This document shows positions 7,479 through 14,825 of a stretch of DNA of 64,000 nucleotides, piece after piece (within the stretch, counting starts at the first letter, position 1; the number at the start of each line of letters is the position of its first letter). Made by a program: the position numbers and the translations under genes. Source of the DNA: Actinoalloteichus hymeniacidonis (GTDB lineage Bacteria > Actinomycetota > Actinomycetes > Mycobacteriales > Pseudonocardiaceae); assembly GCF_014203365.1 (NCBI RefSeq), contig NZ_JACHIS010000001.1, forward strand, positions 496,001-560,000. Reading direction: 5' to 3'. The notes beneath the pieces are model-generated. The model saw nothing but the letters and a program-made list of their open reading frames with translations. It was not told where the DNA came from and did not search any database.

Positions 7479-10400
7479 ATGGGTACTGCAACTCGCAAAA
7501 ACGAAGACGATTACACCTCCGACGCGGATATCAAGCTGATACTTGATGATCCTGCAGTGCCTGGCAACCTCAAAGAGGCGATTATTGCCAAATGGGCTGC
7601 TACTTACCGCGGGGATGGAAATGACGATCTGCCGCGAGACGTTGAATTTTATATCGATCGGTACGATGCTCAAGATGCCGTCGATACATATTACGCCGGA
7701 CAAAAGGCTGATAACCTTACCTTCGATGCGGAAGGCGTAGCAGAAGATGATCTAGCTGGTTCTCTTGAAGAGAGTCGGAGTATTATCGAATCGCACTCCC
7801 GTCGGGTCGGAAATCGCGCCCTGCTGGAAGGAGCAACCAGCGCTGTCGATGGTGGATCTCCCTCTGGAAACAACAGCTCGGAACCAATCTTCAACGCTGC
7901 TGCCGTCGGGTTGGAGTTCTTCCACAATTTCATTCCGCAGTACAATGACTGGTCGGGAGAGTCGCTCGATTATGATGTGATTTGTCGTCAATACGACGAA
8001 CAGCGTGAGGTTCAGTTCGGGAAGTTCCAGGCCGAACTCGATCGCTTGCGCGGCGTTTACGACAATCTGGACGCAGTTCGGCACGATCTTCGTGGCCATG
8101 CGTCGGCATTAGCTGAGGCGTGGACCGGTGATGCGGCTTCGCAGGCGCAGACCCAGATCCACAGTTTCCTCACCAATTCCGATACCTTCATGACGAGCTT
8201 CAATGAAATGGTCACCACTCTAGAGGCCGCAGCCTTGTCTGCCGAGGAGATCTGTCTCGATAAGGCGAACGAGATGTGGCGGGTTCTTGAGCCGGATGCG
8301 ACGACCATCGGCGGGGAAGACGGATATACCTCCAACCAGGTTTCGTTGCTTATCAAGGTCGCGCGCAAAGAAGCCAACGACGAGGAACTTTCCCGCATTG
8401 CCAGCCAGCTCGGCGTGGAGTACGACACAGGTGGCTGCGGAAATAACGTTCCGGATTCAGTCAAGGATGAGGCGGCCTACGAGGCTAGTCGTTGGCTGAA
8501 CGCATGGCTGATTCCGCGAATGCGGGGCCATCACCATCAGTTCCAAACTTTCTGTTCGGATGCCGATCAACTGCTCAAGACGGCCTGGGGCGGCCTGAAT
8601 GATGCCTTGACCGCAATTAAACCCGAAGATTTCCAAGCCGTTTCCGAAGGTCCTGGACCTGGTTACGGCGGGAACCCCGGCGCAAACGGATCGGGCGGTA
8701 TGCCCGATGCCGCTGGTGGCGGCGGAATGGGCAGCGGCGGCGGTGGCGGCGGCGGAATGCCGGAGATGCCGGGCGGCGGCGGTGGCGGCGGAATGCCGGA
8801 GACGCCCGAGTTCGAGATCCCCGAGGCCGAGATGCCCGAACCGGGCGACATTCCCGAGCCCGGCGAGATGCCCCCCGGCCTCCAGGGCCCCGGCGCACCG
8901 GAGGGCTCCGGAACACCGGAGGATCCGTTCCAGGTCCGCCCGGAGGTGCCCGGCGGCCCGGTCACCATCGAGAACGGCGACGACGAGATCACGGTGAATC
9001 CGCCCGGCGCGGACGGCCGGGTCGAATTGGAGATCGTCGGGCCGGATGGCGAGAAGCAGAACTACGAGATCGACTTCGGCCCCGGTACGGGTACCGGTCC
9101 CAGCGGATTCCAGACCATGCCCGCCCCCGGCGAGATGCCCGGTGCCGGTGGTCCCGGGTCGATTCCTGGTGGGCCGGGCAATCCCTCGACGATGCCTGGC
9201 CAGGCCCCGGAGGGCTTCGGTTTCGAGCGGGTCGATGAGAACGGCGAGATCCAGCAGATCCAACCGGATGCCGACGGCCGCGCGGTCATCGAGAACGGCG
9301 ACTCGACGATCAGCATCGAGCCCGCCCCCGCCGAACAGGGCGGCGGGTACCTGGTGACGATCGAGGACGCCGAGGGCAACAGCACCAGCTACGTCACCGA
9401 GTTCGACAGCGCCGGGGGCGATCCGCTGGCCGACCGGGTGGGCCGCGACGTCGGCCAGCCCGCTTGGCAGGCGGTGCCTAGCGCCGCACCCGCCGGTTTC
9501 TCCCCAACAGGCGACGGTGGCTGGCAGGCGCCCGGTCAGGCTCAACCGATCGGCGCCCAATCCTTCGGTGGTCCGCCGCCGCAGGGCCAGTTCGGTCCCG
9601 GTGGCTTCGAGCCGCCGTCGGGGCCAGGCGGGGGACAGGGCGGTTTCGCACCGCCGCAGACGATGCCCGCAGGTTCGGGTGGTTTCCCGCCGCCCGGTAT
9701 CCCCGGCGGTTTCGAGCATCACGGCCCGGGTGGGGGCGGTTTCGGCGGCCCGCCGCAGCAGATGCCTGCGGGACCCGGCGGTTTCGGTCCGCCACCGGGA
9801 ATGCCCGGCGGTTTCGAGCCGCAAGGCCCTGGCGGTGGTGGCGGTTTCGGTCCGCCGCAGACAATGCCCGCAGGTTCGGGCGGTTTCGGGCCACCGCAGC
9901 CCATGCCGGGTGGATTCGACCGGTTCGAGCCGCCGCAGGGACCGGCCGGTGGTGGTTTCGGTCCACCGCAATCAATGCCCGGTCCCGGCGGTTTCGGTCC
10001 GCCCCCCGGTGCGCCCGGTTTCACCCCGCCGGAGGGCTTCGGACCTCCGCCGAGCGGCGGACCGGACAGTTCACCGCCGGGAATCTCGGCGGCGGCAGCA
10101 CATTCCTCGGGATCCACGGGCGGCTTCGGCGGCCACGGTTTCTCCTCGGGTAGCAGCGGTGCCGTCGGCCAATGGGGTGCACCCGGTGAGGCTCCTGGCA
10201 CGGGTCCTTCCACTAACGCGCCGCAGGCACCGCCGCCCGGCCAGGCCGGTTTCGGCGCGATGCCGGAGAGCGGCCCGCCACCGCAGCAGTCCGGCTCGGG
10301 CGGTTCCGGTGGCCAAGGCGGCGGTGGCGCCATGATGGGTGGCGGTATGGGCGGCGGCATGGGTGGTGGCGGCGGCCAAGGCGGTAACGAGAACCAGGAA

Positions 10401-10505
10401 CGCGGTGCAAGCCAGTGGCGCGTCCAAAGTGAGCTGTTCGACGCGGGCGACGCCGCAAAGGCGGCCAACCGGATGCAATCGTTGCTCGGCGACGACGACA
10501 GGTAG
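7479..10505 (+). CDS. Large WXG-containing, Gly/Pro-rich putative type VII secretion substrate
   Basis: This 1008-residue protein is a mosaic. Residues 1-150 are acidic and unrecognised. Residues ~160-300 form a WXG100-like helical region with AEAWTGDAASQAQTQ (Trp215). Residues ~305-380 are helical. From 390 on it is low-complexity Gly/Met/Pro/Glu, with two similar ~40-residue beta-like modules (IENGDDEI at ~497 and IENGDSTI at ~605). A Gly-Phe-Gly-Pro-Pro repeat field (~720-865) follows, then a Gly-rich stretch and a charged helical end. There is no signal peptide or membrane helix. Bases 7479-8640 are visibly less GC-rich and use rarer A/T-ending codons than the rest, suggesting a different origin. 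With the EspC-like partner upstream it is most likely exported cargo or a surface protein; function unknown. Confidence 0.75.
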   Translation: MGTATRKNEDDYTSDADIKLILDDPAVPGNLKEAIIAKWAATYRGDGNDDLPRDVEFYIDRYDAQDAVDTYYAGQKADNLTFDAEGVAEDDLAGSLEESRSIIESHSRRVGNRALLEGATSAVDGGSPSGNNSSEPIFNAAAVGLEFFHNFIPQYNDWSGESLDYDVICRQYDEQREVQFGKFQAELDRLRGVYDNLDAVRHDLRGHASALAEAWTGDAASQAQTQIHSFLTNSDTFMTSFNEMVTTLEAAALSAEEICLDKANEMWRVLEPDATTIGGEDGYTSNQVSLLIKVARKEANDEELSRIASQLGVEYDTGGCGNNVPDSVKDEAAYEASRWLNAWLIPRMRGHHHQFQTFCSDADQLLKTAWGGLNDALTAIKPEDFQAVSEGPGPGYGGNPGANGSGGMPDAAGGGGMGSGGGGGGGMPEMPGGGGGGGMPETPEFEIPEAEMPEPGDIPEPGEMPPGLQGPGAPEGSGTPEDPFQVRPEVPGGPVTIENGDDEITVNPPGADGRVELEIVGPDGEKQNYEIDFGPGTGTGPSGFQTMPAPGEMPGAGGPGSIPGGPGNPSTMPGQAPEGFGFERVDENGEIQQIQPDADGRAVIENGDSTISIEPAPAEQGGGYLVTIEDAEGNSTSYVTEFDSAGGDPLADRVGRDVGQPAWQAVPSAAPAGFSPTGDGGWQAPGQAQPIGAQSFGGPPPQGQFGPGGFEPPSGPGGGQGGFAPPQTMPAGSGGFPPPGIPGGFEHHGPGGGGFGGPPQQMPAGPGGFGPPPGMPGGFEPQGPGGGGGFGPPQTMPAGSGGFGPPQPMPGGFDRFEPPQGPAGGGFGPPQSMPGPGGFGPPPGAPGFTPPEGFGPPPSGGPDSSPPGISAAAAHSSGSTGGFGGHGFSSGSSGAVGQWGAPGEAPGTGPSTNAPQAPPPGQAGFGAMPESGPPPQQSGSGGSGGQGGGGAMMGGGMGGGMGGGGGQGGNENQERGASQWRVQSELFDAGDAAKAANRMQSLLGDDDR
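9639..10061 (+). repeat. Coding repeat field GGFGPPxxMP
   Basis: Within the 1008-residue protein (residues ~721-861), units resembling G-G-F-G-P-P-Q/P-x-M-P-A/G-G recur about eight times with variable spacers such as GSGG and GFEPQGPGGGG. The DNA units are imperfect, so the field could vary in copy number between strains. Confidence 0.7.
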
Positions 10506-10513
10506 GGGGAGCG

Positions 10514-11221
10514 GTGGAAGGCGAAGGCAGAGCCGCCCGGCTCCGTAGCGAGATCAAGTCGCAGCTGCGTACCTCGAGGGAGAATCGGGCGTACTACCGC
10601 GATAAAGCGGACCAGATGAACAAGGAAGCCGCCGAGGCGACGAAGAAGACCACCGACCGGTGGGGCAAGCGCATCGCGGCCTTACAACGCTGGGCCAAGG
10701 ACAAGGAAGCCGCCAAGGCCGATCCGTTCGGTAAGCGCCCGAATAACGACGAAATCCTGAACGTCGAATACGACGCCGACGAGATGCTCGACGAGTCTGC
10801 CGAGCTCGATCAGGTCGAGCGATTGATTGAAGCGGAGAAGGCAGCAGCGGCGGCCGGGGGGAACGACCACGGCTTCCCGGGCCGCAGGCAAACCTCCGGT
10901 GGCCAGCCGCCGCTGGCGGACCAGGGCCCGCCAGCGCAACAGGGCTATCCTCAGCACTCGTCCCCGCCGCCGATGCGGCCGGGTTTTCCGCCGAATCAAC
11001 CACCGATGCAGCCCGGGTATCCGCCGCCACCCCACGGCTACCCGACACAGCCCGCTTATGCCGCGCAACAGGGCGGACCACGGCATCCGATGCCCGAGCC
11101 CGCTCGGTTCGACGGGCCGCAGGGCCCGCCGCCCGGACGGGCTGCGCCGTTGCGCCGCTCGCCATCGCGACGGCCTGCGGATGATGACGACGACTACACG
11201 GATGCGAACTGGCTTCAGTAG
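10514..11221 (+). CDS. Coiled-coil/Pro-rich hypothetical protein
   Basis: This 235-residue protein is unrecognised. Residues 1-115 are highly charged and helical (coiled-coil-like: KSQLRTSRENRAYYRDKADQ, then Glu/Asp-rich helix). Residues 120-220 are Pro/Gln/Gly-rich and disordered, with PGFPPNQPPMQPGYPPPPHG. The end is acidic (DDDDDYTDANWLQ). There is no signal or membrane segment. The GTG at 10514 lies 8 bp after the large WXG protein with GGGGGAG just upstream, so it is co-translated with it and is probably a chaperone or assembly partner. An intrinsic terminator follows directly. Confidence 0.7.
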   Translation: MEGEGRAARLRSEIKSQLRTSRENRAYYRDKADQMNKEAAEATKKTTDRWGKRIAALQRWAKDKEAAKADPFGKRPNNDEILNVEYDADEMLDESAELDQVERLIEAEKAAAAAGGNDHGFPGRRQTSGGQPPLADQGPPAQQGYPQHSSPPPMRPGFPPNQPPMQPGYPPPPHGYPTQPAYAAQQGGPRHPMPEPARFDGPQGPPPGRAAPLRRSPSRRPADDDDDYTDANWLQ

Positions 11222-11245
11222 TCGGTGATTGGCAAGAAGTAAACG

Positions 11246-11280
11246 GCCCCGGCTCCATTGTCCCTGGAGTCGGGGCTTTT
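11246..11280. terminator. Intrinsic terminator between convergent operons
   Basis: GCCCCGGCTCC (11246-11256) pairs with GGAGTCGGGGC (11266-11276) with one G-T mismatch, followed by TTTT. It ends the plus-strand trio 7144-11221 and can also serve the minus-strand gene at 11331. Confidence 0.8.
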
Positions 11281-11330
11281 CGTTGCTGGTCGGTACTCCG
11301 CTTGGAGAGCGGGTGTGGTCGATCAGTTCA

Positions 11331-12086
11331 TCAGTACGGTCCCGGCCCGTTGCCCCGCCATTGCTGATTTCCGGGCATGGGACCGCTCGGATAACCCGAG
11401 GGGTTCCCGGGCGGCCCGATTTGGCCTGGATAGCCGCCGGGGTCAACTGCGGGTGGACCGCTGTGCCCTTGCGCGAAGCCCATGCCACCAGGAGGCGCCC
11501 CGGGCGGCGGCTGTCGGTTTGCCTTCGGCTTGGAATTGGCGGCGCGGCTCAACGGCGGCACGAGCGGCAACACGATCAAGGCGATGGCTCCCAGCGATCC
11601 GCCGAGTTGCAGCAGTTCGAAACGAGCGTCGTTGATAAAGCGTATGCAGTACACCGCCAAAATAAGTACGCCAAAGAGGACAATGATTGCCTGCCCGGTG
11701 CGGCGAAGGCTTCGGATGAATATGGCTGCAGCAATGGGAGTGATCAGGACTACCAGGATGATCGAGAGAGCCAGTGGGTCAATGAGAAGTCCCGTAGCCG
11801 ATTCCACGGCCAGTAACAGTGCACTGGCAAGGCCCACCGCTCCGGCCCCGAGAGCCCGCATGCCTGCGGTGGGCGGAGCTGGCGGAATACGACTGCCCGG
11901 TTCTGGAGGCCTCTGGCCAGTAGGGCCGTAATGACCGGGTTGTGGCGGCATACCTGGCTGCATGCGGCCGGGGCTGCCCAGCCCACCATAAGGACCTTGC
12001 TGCGGATAACTCGGCGCGCTCCGTCCGGCTGGTGGTCCTTGGGGTTGGTGTGGATACGGTCCGGTGCTTGGTCCCGGTTGTGTCAT
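11331..12086 (-). CDS. Four-helix membrane protein with Pro/Gly-rich tails (paralogue 1)
   Basis: This 251-residue protein has residues 1-73 Pro/Gly/Gln-rich, four membrane helices at about 77-97, 104-126, 132-152 and 158-178, the motif PLVPPLS right after the fourth helix, and a Pro/Gly-rich C-terminus ending NQQWRGNGPGPY. It is the first of three tandem paralogues (with 12152 and 12935) sharing layout, the PLVPPLS motif and an aromatic last residue. It is convergent with the putative type VII cargo operon. The family is unknown to me; the long P/G tails on both sides may interact with the similarly rich plus-strand proteins (inference). Confidence 0.75.
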   Translation of the reverse strand: MTQPGPSTGPYPHQPQGPPAGRSAPSYPQQGPYGGLGSPGRMQPGMPPQPGHYGPTGQRPPEPGSRIPPAPPTAGMRALGAGAVGLASALLLAVESATGLLIDPLALSIILVVLITPIAAAIFIRSLRRTGQAIIVLFGVLILAVYCIRFINDARFELLQLGGSLGAIALIVLPLVPPLSRAANSKPKANRQPPPGAPPGGMGFAQGHSGPPAVDPGGYPGQIGPPGNPSGYPSGPMPGNQQWRGNGPGPY

Positions 12087-12151
12087 TGCCCTGCCCCGAC
12101 TAGGTCCGGCTCGGTTATCGAATTTGGTATGGAGTTAGGCGAGTCCGTGGA

Positions 12152-12871
12152 TCAGAATTGCCTCGGCCCATTGCCTTGCCACTGTTGCGGTCCGGGTCCT
12201 GGCCCGCCCGGATGGCCTGCGGGGTTCCCGACAGGTCCGCCTGGGCCCGGGTATCCGCCCGGTCCAGGGGGCGGTGGGCCTGCCATCGACCGTTGTGGTG
12301 CTTTCTGCGCTGCTCGGGACAGTGGCGGCACCAACGGCCACACGATGAGCGCGACGGCTCCCACTGCGGCGCTGATAGGCAGCGCGATGGGGTAGGCATC
12401 CGGGTCGCCGATCAGGCCGATGAACGCGAACAAACCGGAGAATCCAGCGCCCAAGAGGATGATCAAGACCTGGCTGATCCGCCGACCATAGGTGATGAGG
12501 GCTGCGCTCAGGATCACGATGATGGCGGCGACGCCGCTCAGCGGCGCAGGGGCCAGCAGCCCGTAGCCGCCGGAGAACCACTCGGGAACCGCCGGAAGTC
12601 CTGCGATCGCCACCGGCGTGATGGCGACACAGACGAGTAGGACACCGAGCGCGAGCATCCCTATCGTGGGCGGACCCTGCTGTCTGTTGTGCGGACCCGG
12701 CATTCCTGGATTCGGCATTCCCGGACCTGGCGTCCCGGATCCTGGACCGAATTGCGGGGGCGGACCGTATCCGTTCGGCGGCCCAAAGGTGCCCGGCTGT
12801 CCCGGTGGTCCGGGCGGCCCTGCGGGATATCCCGCGCCTGCTGGGCCCGGCGGCGGTGGCGGTAATGACAT
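12152..12871 (-). CDS. Four-helix membrane protein with Pro/Gly-rich tails (paralogue 2)
   Basis: This 239-residue protein has a Pro/Gly-rich N-terminus to residue 68, helices near 70-93, 106-128, 133-155 and 160-180, then PLVPPLSRA and a tail ending PQQWQGNGPRQF. The last 12 residues are close to those of paralogue 1. It lies between paralogues 1 and 3 with gaps of 65 and 63 bp, indicating tandem duplication and co-transcription. No enzymatic motif is visible. Confidence 0.75.
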   Translation of the reverse strand: MSLPPPPPGPAGAGYPAGPPGPPGQPGTFGPPNGYGPPPQFGPGSGTPGPGMPNPGMPGPHNRQQGPPTIGMLALGVLLVCVAITPVAIAGLPAVPEWFSGGYGLLAPAPLSGVAAIIVILSAALITYGRRISQVLIILLGAGFSGLFAFIGLIGDPDAYPIALPISAAVGAVALIVWPLVPPLSRAAQKAPQRSMAGPPPPGPGGYPGPGGPVGNPAGHPGGPGPGPQQWQGNGPRQF

Positions 12872-12934
12872 GTCATGTCCCCGAACTCTGTGGTGATTCC
12901 CCGACTACGTGCGTCCACCCGCGTCGGATGACGC

Positions 12935-13711
12935 TCAGTACTGCGTGGGCGGCGGACCCGGTGGAGGCTGCATCGGCGGTCCCGCCACTGGGCCAGGTGG
13001 CGGCCCAGGCGGAAACTGCCCGCCGTTCCAGCCCGGCGCGCCCGGATTCGGCCGGTGGCCCGGCCCACCGGACGGCGGTGTCGAGCTGCCGCGCGCCCAC
13101 CAGCTCAGTGGCGGGACGAACGGCAACACGACCATGGCGATCGCGGCCAGCCCCAGACAGACCGCCATGAACCAGTCATGGGTCGACGGCGCCTCGCTGC
13201 TCCCGCCGAAGATGATGCCGACGAGGACGCCGTTAGCCACGCCGCCGAGCACGATCAACGCCTGTGCCACGCGCCGGATCAGCGGGATGAGTGCTGCCGC
13301 GAGGATCGGGAGCAGTGTTGCAGCGGCGGTGATCAGGCCGTATGCGCTTGCGAACAGTTCTAGCGGAAAAAAGAACATCAGAAGGCGACTGTCGATGGCG
13401 GCGGGAACCGCCGCGATCACCACCAAGAGGATGCCCAGGATCAGCGACACCGGCGACGGTCTGCCAGCCCTGCCGTGGCCGGAAGGCGATCCGCCACCGG
13501 GCGGCGAGTGACCCATCCCCGGTCCGGGTACGCCAGGCCCTGGCATACCCGGCGGCCCTTGCATACCCGGCGGCGCCCCGAACGGCGCCCCAGGCCCGGC
13601 CTGCTGCGCCATCGGCCCACTCGGCGGTCCACCGAAACCGGGTGTCAGTGGTCCCGATGGTTGGCCTGCTCCCATCGGATACGGCCCGGCCCCCGGCCCT
13701 GCTTGTGACAA
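12935..13711 (-). CDS. Four-helix membrane protein with Pro/Gly-rich tails (paralogue 3)
   Basis: This 258-residue protein has a Pro/Gly/Met-rich N-terminus to residue 85, helices near 88-107, 125-146, 149-169 and 181-200, the variant motif PFVPPLS and a C-terminus ending GPPPTQY. It is the first gene of the minus-strand trio and the most diverged copy. Like its paralogues it has no signal peptide cleavage site or catalytic motif. It is probably an integral membrane protein with both tails on one side, since the helix number is even. Confidence 0.72.
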   Translation of the reverse strand: MSQAGPGAGPYPMGAGQPSGPLTPGFGGPPSGPMAQQAGPGAPFGAPPGMQGPPGMPGPGVPGPGMGHSPPGGGSPSGHGRAGRPSPVSLILGILLVVIAAVPAAIDSRLLMFFFPLELFASAYGLITAAATLLPILAAALIPLIRRVAQALIVLGGVANGVLVGIIFGGSSEAPSTHDWFMAVCLGLAAIAMVVLPFVPPLSWWARGSSTPPSGGPGHRPNPGAPGWNGGQFPPGPPPGPVAGPPMQPPPGPPPTQY

Positions 13712-13798
13712 GATCCTGCCCCCGAATACGTCGTGCCATCGCGCGATCGCTTCAGGTTATCGACTCCGGGTGAGAACCCGGTACGACCATCAGGCCGA

Positions 13799-14701
13799 TC
13801 AGCCTGCCTTCGCCGCCGCGAGCTTGGCGGCAGGCAGGCTGCGCCTGCTGAATTCCAGGTTTGCGCCGGAGACGTCGTGTTCCAACAGCGGGTCCACCTC
13901 GCGGTTTCCGGTGAGCACCCGTAGCAGGAAGGCCGTGGTCAACGCGGTGGCCAGCCTGCGCGGGCGGTGCGCGGCCCGGCCGTCCATCAGTAGTTCGCTC
14001 CAATGCCTGCCCTCGGTGACGCCGAGGTGGTCGGCCTTGGCCAGGGTTCGATACTGGACCGGACCTGCCCAGGCGGTGGCCAGCGGCTCCGAGGTGGCTT
14101 CCGGGGGCGCGACGCGGTCTTCTGCGGCCGCCAGGTGCAGCGCCGGGACCCGGATTCCCCCGGCGGCCTGAATCGCCGACGGTCGGGACTCGGTCGGGGA
14201 GATGGTCACCACACTGCGGATCCGGGCGTCCTCGGCTGCGGCCAGCACGGCCGCCCCGCCGCCGAAGGAGTGGCCGACGACACCCAGCTTTCCGGTGTCG
14301 ATGCTGATCCGGCCGTCGCCGAGTCGGACCTTGGTCGCCATGTCGAGTGCGGTGATCAGGTCGGCGGCGAACAGCCGATGCGAGGGCAGCGGTCCGCGCT
14401 GGGTCGCGGGCGCGGCGACCACGATGCCCCAGGACGCCAGATGTCGGAGCAGGCTCCGATAGCGGGGAAGCGGCTGCATCCAGCCGTGTCCGAAGGCCAC
14501 GGCAGGCAGATCCAGGCCTCGTCGTGGCGTGACGACCAGACCGGGCAGGCCGACCAGGGCGAGATCGCCGTAGAGCACCTGGTGCGGTCCTGGCCTGCTC
14601 AGCTCGGCGAGCAGCTTCTTGGCGGGGGCGACCATGAATAGCGACGGTAGTCGATCAGCCCACTGCGGGGCGCGCGGACCCGGAATACGTCGGTGATTCA
14701 T
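13799..14701 (-). CDS. Alpha/beta-hydrolase (dienelactone hydrolase/lipase-like)
   Basis: This is a 300-residue alpha/beta-hydrolase. The nucleophile elbow is VVGHSFGGGAAV, the acid is in AAEDRVAPPEA, and the catalytic His is in LAKADHLGV. An early strand LPAVAFGHGWMQP provides the oxyanion region. It resembles small platelet-activating-factor acetylhydrolase/chlorophyllase-like esterases, but the substrate cannot be told. There is no clear signal peptide. The ATG at 14701 is divergent from glmS with 123 bp between the starts. An SD is not obvious. Confidence 0.8.
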   Translation of the reverse strand: MNHRRIPGPRAPQWADRLPSLFMVAPAKKLLAELSRPGPHQVLYGDLALVGLPGLVVTPRRGLDLPAVAFGHGWMQPLPRYRSLLRHLASWGIVVAAPATQRGPLPSHRLFAADLITALDMATKVRLGDGRISIDTGKLGVVGHSFGGGAAVLAAAEDARIRSVVTISPTESRPSAIQAAGGIRVPALHLAAAEDRVAPPEATSEPLATAWAGPVQYRTLAKADHLGVTEGRHWSELLMDGRAAHRPRRLATALTTAFLLRVLTGNREVDPLLEHDVSGANLEFSRRSLPAAKLAAAKAG

Positions 14702-14812
14702 GATCGGTCGACATGATCAGTACTGGTCTATACCAAAAATGATTCCTTCCGCCGTATCACCTGCGGTAATGCGGGGGCATCTCACAACGGAGAAGACATC
14801 GCCGTGCTGGCT

Positions 14813-14825
14813 TACGCTGTCTCTG
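14813..14825 (+). promoter_or_regulatory. -10 box of a probable leaderless glmS transcript
   Basis: TACGCT (14813-14818) occupies -12 to -7 relative to the G of the GTG at 14825, so transcription would start on the start codon itself. A -35 box is not evident. An SD-like GGAGAAG (14789-14795) upstream instead fits an alternative GTG at 14804, see the glmS entry. Confidence 0.5.

Noticed and set aside
14702..14824. glmS ribozyme or riboswitch upstream of glmS
   Set aside because: No glmS ribozyme core could be recognised, and the transcript may be leaderless; such ribozymes are typical of Firmicutes.
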